Below are positions 55,266-64,000 of a DNA stretch of 64,000 nt, in pieces; the stretch's first letter is position 1, and each line of letters starts with the position of its first letter. The notes beneath the pieces are model-generated. The model was not told the DNA's origin and did not search any database. It worked only from the letters and a program-made list of their open reading frames with translations. The DNA comes from Palaemon carinicauda (Eukaryota > Arthropoda > Malacostraca > Decapoda > Palaemonidae): positions 88,768,804-88,832,803 of the forward strand of contig NC_090751.1 in assembly GCF_036898095.1 (NCBI RefSeq), read 5' to 3'. A program made the position numbers and the translations under genes.

Positions 55266-56052
55266 TCAGGGGAGATCGTCGGAAATATCGGTCCTCCGAA
55301 GGGGAGTCTCCGTTAAAGCACTTCCCTCAGAAGGAAGCCGAGCAGCAGCCGAGACCGAAGGACTCACTTCCCCCTTCGAAGGATGTACGGAAGGAGGAGG
55401 ATAGCCTTTAGCACCATCACCCGCAACCGCACCTGCGGAGGAAGGCCCAGCCACGTCGGAGGCCTCTGTCACCACGACGTCGACAATAGACAGAGGGTCT
55501 ACCTCTGCTACCACCGGCGATTGCTTAACAGCGGCCCCCAACGAGACAAGGTCAATAAGAGCGACCCTGGAGGGCAAGCCCTTAAGCCCCAGGGACGACC
55601 AAATCTGCAAAAGATCATCACTGGATAAGGCATTATCAATAACCTCCCCCGGAGGAGGAGGGGGAACTGCCTCGCTATGGGAGGCGACGCCCTCTCCCCC
55701 CACCGAAGGTCGGGAAACAGAACAAATGCCTGCGCTCCCACTCGGCTGACTCTCCTTAGGAGGCGGACGAGGGGGAGCTTCGGAGGAGGTTTGGGCAGCG
55801 GAAGAAGAGTCCCGAGAACCTTCCTCCTTCAAGGCTAACCCCGGAGGATAACGGTCTCTCTTGGACTTCTTCTTACGCCGACGGCCAAACCTCTCCCACT
55901 GGGAGGCAGACCACTCCCTGCACTCAAGGCACATGTTCTCCTGGTCACACCGTCGGCCCTGACATTAAGGGCAGAGGGTGTGTGGATCCGTATTAACGTC
56001 CGACATGAAAGTCCCACAAGGACGACCGGCAACTCCAGGGCATGTACGCATT
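55266..56052 (-). pseudogene. Gag-like N-terminal region, copy G
   Basis: RTCPGVAGRPCGTFMS...DPHTLCP then TAA (near 55974) where E reads His, then CQGRRCD...CLECREWSASQWERFGRRRKKKSKRD and the acidic region to 55266 (LGAAVKQSPVVAEVD). The Cys domain is thus interrupted by one stop. Confidence 0.8.
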
Positions 56053-56353
56053 GTAAAGAAATAACTGAAGGTCAACTTCCAACCAACACACACGCTGAAA
56101 AGAAAAAGCAGAAAATTAAAGGCTGTCACGAAGGCGATGAGCAGACACGTCTGATCACCGCCGAGCCAAAAGTGAAGTGAAGCAAGTCACCGGTGTGTGG
56201 AGGGGGGAGGGGTAGCAAGCTACCCTTCCCCACCCCCCGCTAACTAGCGCGGGGGTAATTAACCCTCGTTAAAACTATTGGCTCGTCATTTCAGCTGCGC
56301 TAAAAGTAAACCCTTTGTAAATAGCGTAGTTTGTATTTCGGTTACGGAACAAA
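56053..56353 (-). repeat. 5' leader and ITR of copy G
   Basis: ITR ~56190-56350 (GGTGTGTGGAGGGGGGAGGG, CTAACTAGCGCGGGGGTAAT, GGCTCGTCATTTCAGCTGCG) pairs with 48196-48400. AAA 56351-56353 is the integration core. Confidence 0.83.
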
Positions 56354-56840
56354 AGTGTTTTAAAGGTTAAATCCTTAAATGAAACCGAGTGTAAAGGCTC
56401 AAATCTGTCACTCATGAGAAATTTAAGGACAACATCCAAATTCCAGGCAAGGGGAGCTGTTTGAATCTTCTTGGTTGTATCAAAAAACCTAAATAAATCT
56501 TGTAGATCCTTATTATTAGAAAGGTCTAGGTTCCTGTGTCTAAAAACCGTTGCCAACATACTCCTGTAACCTTTAATAGTAGATGACGAGAAGTTATGTT
56601 TAAATTTAAGGTCTAATAAAAAATCTGCTATCTGGGTAAGAGAGGTACTGGAAGAGGAAATCGCGTTAGTCCTACACCACTCTCTGAATAACTCCCACTT
56701 GGACTGATACACCTTGATGGTTGAAGACCTCCTTGCCCTCGCAATTGCCTTGGCTGCCTTCTTCGAAAATCCTCTAGCTCTAGCGAGTTTTTCTATAGTC
56801 TGAAGGGCAGTCAGACGTAGAGCTCGGAGGTTTAGATGAT
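56354..56840 (-). pseudogene. H tyrosine recombinase, N-terminal part
   Basis: LQTIEKLARARGFSKKAAK, VYQSKWELFREWCRTN, SSSTIKGYRSMLATVFRHR, WNLDVVLKFLMS, SFKDLTFKTL, cut by G. The frame runs without a stop from 57828, overlapping RNase H/MT. In H the end of the MT-like domain (SWFPEVLEWM...LLRQPHL) is already in this frame after a shift near 56940. Confidence 0.83.
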
Positions 56841-56900
56841 TTCGGGCCAAGTGAGGTTGTCTGAGAAGATCGGGTCTTATGGGAAAGCTTCTCGGGAAAT

Positions 56901-58785
56901 CTACCATCCATTCCAGTACCTCTGGAAACCAGCTCCTTGATGGCAGAATGGAGCTATCAGTGTCATTCTGGTCTCTTCGTGGGAAATGAACTTCTGAATC
57001 ACTTTGTAAAGAATCTTGAACGGAGGGAAAGCATAAACCTCCATGGGTGACCAGTTCATCAGAAAGGCGTCTATGTGCAAGGCTTCGGGATCCGGAACCG
57101 GAGAGCAGTAACACTCCAGCCTTTTTGACTTTGAGGTGGCAAAGAGATCCACGAGAGGTCGACCCCATAACCGCCACAGACTCTTGCAGACGTCCGGGTG
57201 TAAAATCCACTCTGTGGAGAGAACCTGACCTCCCCTGCTGAGTCTGTCTGCGCTCACATTGTTGACCCCATGGATGAATCGAGTCAAAAGAGTCACCTTC
57301 CTTTCCTCTGCCCAAACGAGAAGAAGTCTTGCAATCTCGTACAGAGGCGAAGAGTGGGTCCCGCCTTGTTTCACAATATAGGCCAGAGCTGTCGTGCTGT
57401 CCGCATTGACTTGGACCACTTTGCCCCTGATCTGCTTCTCGAAGCCTATGAGAGCCAGATGAATAGCCAAAAGCTCCTTTTGATTGATGTGGAGAGATGT
57501 TTGCTCCACAGTCCAAGTCCCCGAAAGCTCCTTCTTCTCTAGAGTGGCTCCCCACCCCGAGTTGCAGGTGTCGGAACACAACACGAGGTATGGGCTCTTC
57601 TGAAGTAAAGACAAGCCTTCTTTCAGTCTGGGCTCGTTGAACCACCATTGAAGATGAGACTTGATGGAAACCGAGATGGGAATGCAATCCCTGTCGAGGT
57701 TGTCCCCTTTCTTCCAATGGCGATTGAGATGAAACTGAAGAGGACGCAAGTGCAACCTCCCCAGGGTCACGAACTTCTCTAATGATGAGAGAGTCCCCAG
57801 AAGGCTTTTCCAATCTCTTACAGAGCAAAGTTCTCTCTTCAGGAAAGTTTGGACTTTTAGGAGGGCTGCCTGAATTCTCACCGACGATGGAAAAGCCCGA
57901 AAACTCCGGCTGTGAATCTCCATCCCCAAATAAAGAATCTCCTTAGGATGGAGTCAGTTGCGACTTTTTCGAGCTCACCAGGAGGCCCAGTTCTCTGGAG
58001 AGATCCAAAGTCATTTTGAGGTCCTTCAAACAACAATCGGCTGAGGAGGCTCTTATCAGCCAATCTTCCAGATACAGAGAGGCTCTGATTCCCCTCGAAT
58101 GCAGCATGCTTGCCACATTCAGCATGATCTTGGTAAACAATAGAGGAGCCGTGCAGAGTCCGAAACAAAGAGCCCTGAACTGGAAGACCTTGTTTCCGTC
58201 CATGAACATCAGATAACGTCTGCAGCTGGGATGAATCGGAAGGTGGAAATAGGCGTCCTGAAGATCTATAGAGACCATCCCATCGTCCTTCCTCACAGCC
58301 GCCAGAACTGTCTTCTGAGTTTCCATAGTGAACGTCGAATTTTGGACGTAACCATTTAGCACACTTACGTCCAGAACCGGTCTCCACTCCCCGGAACTCT
58401 TGGGTACTCGGAAAAGGCGGTTGTAAAACCCCGGAGACGTAACATCCTGCACTTCCTCTATTGCTTGCTTCTCTAATAAAAGAGACGTCTGAAGACGCAT
58501 GGCTTGCTTCTTCGGTCCCTCTCTGTATTTGGGCGAAAGATCCACCGGATCTGTGACTAAAGGAGGATTTGCCAGGAAGGGGATCTTGTAACCCTCCTTT
58601 AACACTTGGACGGACCAGGGGTCCGCTCCATTTCTCTCCCAAGCCTCCCAGAAGTGAGTCAACCTGGCACCCACTGCTGTCTGAAGGAAAGGGCAGTCAG
58701 ACTTTACCTCGGCCGGACTTTCCCCCTCTGCCTCTAGGTTTCCTTCCTTCTGGTTTGAAAGAACCCCTTCCAGAGGATTTCCCAT
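56901..58785 (-). pseudogene. RT - RNase H - methyltransferase, copy H
   Basis: RT 58785-57943: EWRPVLDVSVLNGYVQ, SIDLQDAYFHLPIHPS, CFGLCTAPLLF. The catalytic motif reads YLEDW, so the first metal-binding Asp is Glu. TAA near 57943 results from an extra base (CCATCCTAAGGAG); the frame resumes as YLGMEIHSRS from 57929. RNase H: LCSDTCNSGWG, NQKELLAIHLAL, VNADSTT, VSADRLSR. MT-like: VDLFATSKSKR, DAFLMNWSPMEVYAFPPF. Confidence 0.85.
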
Positions 58786-58883
58786 GAAAGGACTGAGAAG
58801 GTCGAAAACCAGAAGAGGAGTCCTTAGGCTTACGAGAGGAAAACATCGACGGCAAAACTTTCCTTGTCGTATTAGTAACTAAG

Positions 58884-61201
58884 TCATACGTGGCCTTCTG
58901 CGTGAGAAGTGGCCACTTCGCCTACCAACTCTTGCGGAAATAAGGTATTAGCCAATGGAGCGAAAAGAAGGCCCGTTTTCTGGTAGGGAGACATTCCTGC
59001 AGAGAGATAAGAGCACATCGTGGCCCTTTTCTTGAGGATTCCAGCCGTGAACAAGGCAGCTAGCTCGTTGGAGCCATCCCTCACACCTTTCTCCAAGCAG
59101 GACGTCAAATGAACCAGTCCACTAGTGTCCATATCCGTCATATCTGAGACCCTCTTACTCAAAGCCCCCAGAGCCCAGTCTAAGAAATTAAACACCTCGA
59201 AGGCCCTGAACAGGCCTTTAAGCATATTGATCGAACTCTGGAATACACCACCAAATCTTCGTTTTCCTTAAGGCAAGACGACGAGAAGCATCAACTAAAC
59301 TTGAGAAATCCCCTTGGGCAGACGAAGGAAAACTCAAGCCCAACACTTCACCAGTCTCGTACCACACACTAGATTTAGAAGCCAACCTAGCGGGTGGAAA
59401 GGCAAAGGCCGTCTTGCCAAAAGATTTATTAGAGTCCAACCAGGAACCCATTAATTTCAAGGCCCGTTTAGAGGATCGAGAAAGAACCATCTTGGTATAA
59501 ACTGGAACTTTGGTAGGTTTACCTAAGATGAACTCAGAAGGCAGAGAACGAGGGGCCACAGGAGTAAACTGATTCGGGAAAATTCCAGTAAGAATCAACA
59601 TAAACTTGTGAAGATCAACAGCATGTTGATAATGCTTCTCCTCCTCATTCTCAGAGACTTCCTCCATAGGATCGTCCACATCCGACTTTTCCTCAAGTTC
59701 GTCTTCTGGCAGTACAGCAACTGCTGCAGCCTGAACCGAAGGAACAAAGTCTGGATGGGATTGCCTGTCAAAGCCAATATCTGCATCCAACTGACGGGGA
59801 GAGGTCGAAGTAGATTGACGTGAAACATGGACGGGTAGACGATCTTCGTCAACTAACAACTGCCTAGACCGCTTAGGATCCGACTGCTGTTGACCAGATT
59901 GACGCTTGGACTCAGAAGGCAACTGCCGAAGATCGCTGAGTGGACGCGTAGAGTCCGAAAACTGTTGACGCGAACGATCAAAGCTGTCAAGATGTCGACG
60001 CTGAGAATCGATGCTTTGATGCGACGCGTCCACAAGTCGTTGACGCGGGCGATACACTACTTCAAAACGTCGACGCGTCTCGTCCACTTGTCGACGCCGA
60101 TGTTCTTCCACACGACCAGAAGGCGAAAACCGGTCAACCAAACCTCTCTGAAGTGACTCATCAAAATCAACCTGGCGTTGAACACTACGAATGGGAGACC
60201 GCCTAAGCGATAACTCGTCAGCACCAGAGACCATCGAACGCCTGTGCGATAACTGGTCTGACGCCTGACGCCCAGACATACCGCCAACACCTGGTTGAAA
60301 AGAAATCCATCAACGACGAGAATTGTTCCTTCATAGTCACAAGCATAGACCATTTGGGATCTACAGAACTCCCTAAAGGCATATTCGATCCAACGTCACC
60401 ACGTATTTCGGGAGAAGAAAGCCAATCTGAAGGAAGAGGGGGAGCATGAATCGTAACAAGGTCTGAATCGGAAGGAATCTTACCCACACGAACACAGTGA
60501 TCTGGACGTTTAGCCGGAGTGCAAGCGATGGGAGAACGGAAACGTTCCGGTGAGTCCCACGAACTACATCCTGGATGCACAGGCGATTCCCAACGCTGTG
60601 AAACATCATGCGTCCGTTTAAGCGGTCTTGACGCGCGACGCCAGATCTCACTCCCCGACCCTTCATCGGAAGACGGGGATAACGCATGAACCTCACCTTT
60701 CCTACGATGAGGGTGAACGACCTGAGCTACGGCAACAGGAACGTTCGAGGGGACGTCTGCACGATTGATGACGCTTCTCGTTCCCTTAAGCCGTTCGACA
60801 TTACTTCTCCCATGGGTTCGAGAGCTCGAAAGAGGTCTTAGGTTAGGTGAACGACAAGATCGTGCAGACGCACCCTCCGCAACACTAAACACATTAGAAA
60901 CACTTTTTACATTACCGAGAGAGTCACGACTTTTCGGTACACTAACATCAGACACCAAAACACTTTCCACAGTTCCGACAGAATCACGGTTTTTCAGTAC
61001 CTTTAACTCGGAAAAAATTGTATTTCTATCTGCCGCTAAGGACTCAACTTTCTCACCAAGAGTCAAAATAGCGGTAAACATGTCTTTCATAGTAGGTTCA
61101 TGATCTACCACCACGGGGGAAGGAATAGGATTGGGAACATTAATATTAGGTAAGGTTCTATCCACAGCTCGTGAAGAACTACGCCTAACTCTATCCCTCT
61201 C
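58884..61201 (-). pseudogene. Gag-like main part, copy H
   Basis: Three open pieces: 61201-60218 (ERDRVRRSSSRAVDR...), 60279-59218 (RRSP, RRQVDETRRR, RSRQQFSD repeats; then EKHYQHAVDLHKFMLIL, RSSKRALKLMGSW) and 59225-58884 (FLDWALGALSKRV, TLFPQELVGEV). Frames shift near 60290 and 59220. A Ser/Arg/Gln-rich segment again occupies the middle of gag. Confidence 0.75.
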
Positions 61202-61203
61202 TA

Positions 61204-63230
61204 CTATGAGATTCAGGGCCTCTGTAATACGGTTTTTCTGCAATAATGTTTTATCTATGAATCTCATAAATATAACGCTTCTTCAGAATGCACATTATAT
61301 CGACACATAAATTTTGACTCTATTCTGCATTACGTAGGTTGAATAAATTTGGTACTTATAATGTAAAAGTGACGTTTTTTGAAGACGGGCCAACTTACTC
61401 AGAGAAAAGGTTTCGAACGCACTCGTTACGTAACTTATGACGGCATTTCTCCCCTCTTTCTCGATCGATGATTGGCTATACGTAACGAAGGCTATACCTC
61501 TGCCAACAATGACACAAAAGTTTAAATAAAAGCAAAGCAGTACACCTTTATGAACTCTGAAACCTCTCCACTGATAATTGTCATAATGAACAAACCAACA
61601 AAATATGTTAATAAATACAAAAATACTACGATTATTAGTCTAACTCCCAAATAAGTTTCCCAAGAAATTACAGTCTACTTTATAGGTCACAATCAGATTG
61701 ACAAGGTGTTGGGAAGAGTTGGTAATTTTAAAAAACGTAGTAGACAAGCTTGATTTGATAACTGCTATATCCTATGTCAAGCAATTTTTATTTATTGTCT
61801 ATCTACCTACCTATTTACTGTAAAAAAAAAATAAATAAATAAAAAAAAATAGACGGTACCGTATTTTGGCTTTAAACCTCCACCAATAATTATCATCAGA
61901 ATGATGACTTCATGAGGCTCCACCCACTTTGGCCTGGTTATAATTCAGGATAACACTGAAGGCTATCATGGGCATTGTTGGATCAGAAAATTTAAATTCT
62001 GGCTATAAAAACTCATTTCTCGAGTAGTTGTAAGAAGTGCTAAATGATCCTCAAGGATCCCAGCAGTTGGCCTAAACGTTTAATTCATTTATACTACTGT
62101 TGCGGCACTACTGCTACAGTAGTATTACTACGCTAGCACAGATACCCCACCCACATTTATGTATCGTTCCGCCATTCATAAAGTCTGTAATTTTTTTTTT
62201 TTTTTACTGTGCAATAAGCCATGGCCTCCTCAGAAATTAAGTTTAACATTAGATGATAGGTTATTTCATTAAGCTGACAAATTATGGCAACTGGGTATGT
62301 TATTGCCGATGTTGAAGCTAAAGATAAAGTATGGTATCATTCCTTTATTGCAATATCATCTTTACTACTATTTGTTTTGCTACATATAGTAATTATTTTA
62401 AAGGATAAATGAATTATGTTCACTTTACTTCTATAAATTCCCATTAGATGTACAAATAAAACTCCTAAAACTATTCCTGATTTATTTACAAAATGCAGTC
62501 ATGCCCAAAACATATATGGTCGCACGGCCTAAGAAGAAGAAAAAAAATTATATCGGATGATCCGTTGGTCTGGTGGAGAGTTTAGCACAAAATTCTTATT
62601 TTAACAAAAATAGTTATATAAAGTCTGTTTACATACAATCTCTCTCTTTCTCTATCTCTCTCTTGGTGGCATAGTGAATAGTTAATGGAAATGTTCAAAA
62701 GCCTGAATGATATTACAAGTATTATAATCATGTTACGCTAAATACAAATCAGACCTTAAATATTGGATTTAAACTAAAAACTGAATAATTACCTATTCAG
62801 GCTATAGTAAATATGGCCACGGGCTTTCTCTTGACTGTATAAAGTTGCAAGTCGTAAGACTAATGCAGTTTTGCAACCAAGGGAGCAATTCCAAATCATG
62901 TTAGCCATTCTTGACTTATGGTTTTCAGAGCCGATGGAACAAGGTGAATGGGTGTCTGGTGGATGGGTGGGGCAAAATTTTGTCAAAAGGTGTTTACTTC
63001 GCTTACGTAATGAATGTTTTCAACTCTTGTCTCGTAATCACTGGCCATGGTGTCGGCTACATCATTTTTACTCTATAGAAATTAAAACTATCGGGTTTAG
63101 GTTATTGATAATGCTGACAAAATTTGTGTGTGGTTGTAAAATATACATATGTCAACTTTCAGCTACATCCGATGCTTTGATAAGGAGCAAAGTCCAAAAA
63201 ACCGTGTTACAGAGGCCCTGAATCTCATAG
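61204..63230. mobile_element. TIR/TA insertion of Tc1/mariner type, apparently non-coding (2.03 kb)
   Basis: Inverted ends CTATGAGATTCAGGGCCTCT (61204 onwards) and its inverted counterpart ending at 63230 (AGAGGCCCTGAATCTCATAG), ~34 bp, flanked by TA (61202-61203 and 63231-63232). Removing it with one TA joins H's gag Cys exon to the rest of gag in frame (YVRRL then ERDRV). The longest internal ORF (62871-63221, 116 codons) shows no transposase motif. The interior is AT-rich with a poly-T and a short (TC)n. Confidence 0.87.
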
Positions 63231-63232
63231 TA

Positions 63233-63428
63233 GTCTCCTAACATAACGATCGTATGTTACAAAATCATCATCAGTTAAAGAAAGACACTCACTACATCTA
63301 TCATCAAATGAATAAAATTTACCCCTACATTTCACACAAATATTATGAGGATCAATAGATCCTTTAGGAAGTCGAGTACGACACCCTTCACTAACACACC
63401 TACGTAAAGCAGGGGAGGAGTCGGCCAT
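63233..63428 (-). pseudogene. Gag N-terminal Cys domain, copy H
   Basis: Starts at ATG 63428: MADSSPALRRCVSEGC, DPHNICVKCRGKF, DRCSECLSLTDDDF, YDRYVRRL. The spacing (C-x4-C ... DPHxxC-x2-CRG ... C-x2-C) matches E and G. It is cut by the TIR/TA insertion after RRL. Confidence 0.83.
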
Positions 63429-63811
63429 TTTGAATGGTTACGTGATAGACCGACGAGCAAAAAATAAGGGAAATATTGATAAAGATAACCTCAAACAAAA
63501 AGATTTCAAGATTAGAAACAAGAGAAAACAATTAACGATAGCTTAAACTCAGAAAAGAACGTTGTACATCACCAAACAACTTCCCAAGAGAGTAAAACCA
63601 CGAGAGCGAACTTCAATATGTCAGCCAGCTATGGCGGCAGAAGAAAAACTGGAGTTGGTGTTTTGTTCCACCTGAGCTACCGCTAGGGTGCGGTTGTACA
63701 CCTGCCGTATCTTCGATAGCGCGAGAATTTGAATTTCTGCCAGGGCGTCAGGGGACTTCAGCTCTTTATATAACCAGCGGGTAAGTTTTATATTTAAAAA
63801 CATTAGTTTTC
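63429..63811 (-). repeat. 5' leader and ITR of copy H
   Basis: ITR 63648-63785 pairs with 47468-47605. 63429-63647 is a short non-coding leader on the minus strand. Confidence 0.82.
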
Positions 63812-64000
63812 CATCTGCCGTATATACTATACTGCAAATATAATGACTACCTGTATAGACATATACTGTAGTTCAGCCGGCATGTTGCCAGATTAGCTAG
63901 CTCTTGCCGGAACATCTAGCATGCTAGCTAAGAGAGAGAGAGAGAGAAAGCATGGAGTGAAGGCTATCTATTACTGTGTATGTATACAGTAATAAAGGAT
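63812..64000. repeat. Flanking repeat unit 2, resumed
   Basis: CATCTGCCGTATATACTATACTGCAAATAT... parallels 43568-43640 (TATTTGCAGTATAAACCATACTGCAAATTA), followed by GTTCAGC, a short (GA)n and the window end. Confidence 0.6.

Larger units (their letters stand above)
48193..56353 (-). mobile_element. DIRS1-like retrotransposon copy G (minus strand, inside H's YR gene)
   Basis: 8.16 kb. Left junction CCAGAAAA|TGACAAATTCG, right junction CGGAACAAAAGTG. Taking one AAA as core, the flanks join to a run of five A, which restores H's YR reading frame (...KTLF-LVTLA...). ITRs ~48196-48400 and ~56190-56350, ICR ~48447-48547 (circle junction GGAACAAATGACAAATTCG as in E). Gag, RT-RNase H-MT and YR are all near full length but broken. 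Confidence 0.9.
47438..63811 (-). mobile_element. DIRS1-like retrotransposon copy H (minus strand, interrupted by G and a TIR/TA element)
   Basis: About 6.2 kb of its own sequence once G and the TIR/TA insertion are subtracted. ITRs of ~138 bp (47468-47605 and 63648-63785), ICR ~47661-47755. The boundary repeats a TTTTC motif (47438-47442 and 63807-63811), probably the recombination core. Gene order on the minus strand: gag, RT-RNase H-MT, YR; all carry lesions. It is a distinct family from both A-D and E/G. Confidence 0.83.

Noticed and set aside
62871..63221. 116-codon ORF inside the TIR/TA element as a transposase
   Set aside because: No DDE motif, helix-turn-helix pattern or adequate length seen.
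1..64000. LTR retrotransposons
   Set aside because: No long direct terminal repeats, protease or DDE integrase; inverted repeats, ICR and YR identify DIRS elements instead.
1..64000. CRISPR arrays, tRNA or rRNA genes, bacterial operons
   Set aside because: No regularly spaced repeat-spacer array, cloverleaf or rRNA-like segment was noticed, and introns, LINE and microsatellites show eukaryotic DNA. tRNAs were not searched computationally.

Overview
The window is eukaryotic repeat DNA with no host gene I could recognise. Nearly all of it consists of DIRS1-type tyrosine-recombinase (YR) retrotransposons inserted into one another, plus one RTE-like LINE, two TIR/TA insertions, microsatellites and an unidentified flanking repeat. 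The abundance of DIRS1-like elements, the long (GA)n and (TA)n tracts and the LINE type fit a decapod crustacean. That assignment is an inference, not something the sequence proves.

I distinguish eight DIRS copies, A to H. Each complete one has inverted terminal repeats (ITRs), an internal complementary region (ICR) in which the two outer ends are repeated in inverted form next to the 3' ITR, a gag-like ORF with an N-terminal Cys/His domain, an RT-RNase H-Dam-like methyltransferase (MT) ORF, and a YR ORF. Plus strand, bases 1-37,710: D is the oldest host element (12,926-13,062, 21,827-29,262 and 37,194-~37,710). It was entered by B (window start to ~12,925), by C (~13,063-21,826) and by the minus-strand element E (29,260-37,193). 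B carries a ~2.95 kb tandem duplication of its 3' end, and A (~1,897-9,424) is inserted in one duplicate. A is the youngest and best preserved copy: its gag is open if one 134-bp intron is spliced, its YR is intact with all catalytic residues, and its RT ORF is open but has no ATG at its start.

Bases 37,711-43,935: F is a decayed minus-strand DIRS copy facing D tail to tail, interrupted by a 1.19 kb TIR/TA element (38,687-39,874). A poorly resolved stretch and a diverged ~350-450 bp repeat follow. A LINE (43,936-47,286, minus) sits in that repeat between AATTTT target duplications.

Bases 47,438-63,811: H (minus) is inserted in the same flanking repeat. It is interrupted by G (48,193-56,353, minus; same family as E), which sits inside H's YR gene, and by a 2.03 kb TIR/TA element (61,204-63,230) inside its gag.

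Integration footprints can be read base by base. E and G both entered an A-run through an AAA core with no other target duplication, as expected for YR-mediated integration of a circular intermediate. Two insertions (A and E) hit the ICR hairpin of another DIRS element. In every copy where it could be judged, the YR frame is -1 relative to the frame directly upstream of it, and in several copies that frame stays open for 1-1.7 kb across RT/RNase H. Most copies are pseudogenes; all frameshift and stop calls come from copy-to-copy comparison by eye.
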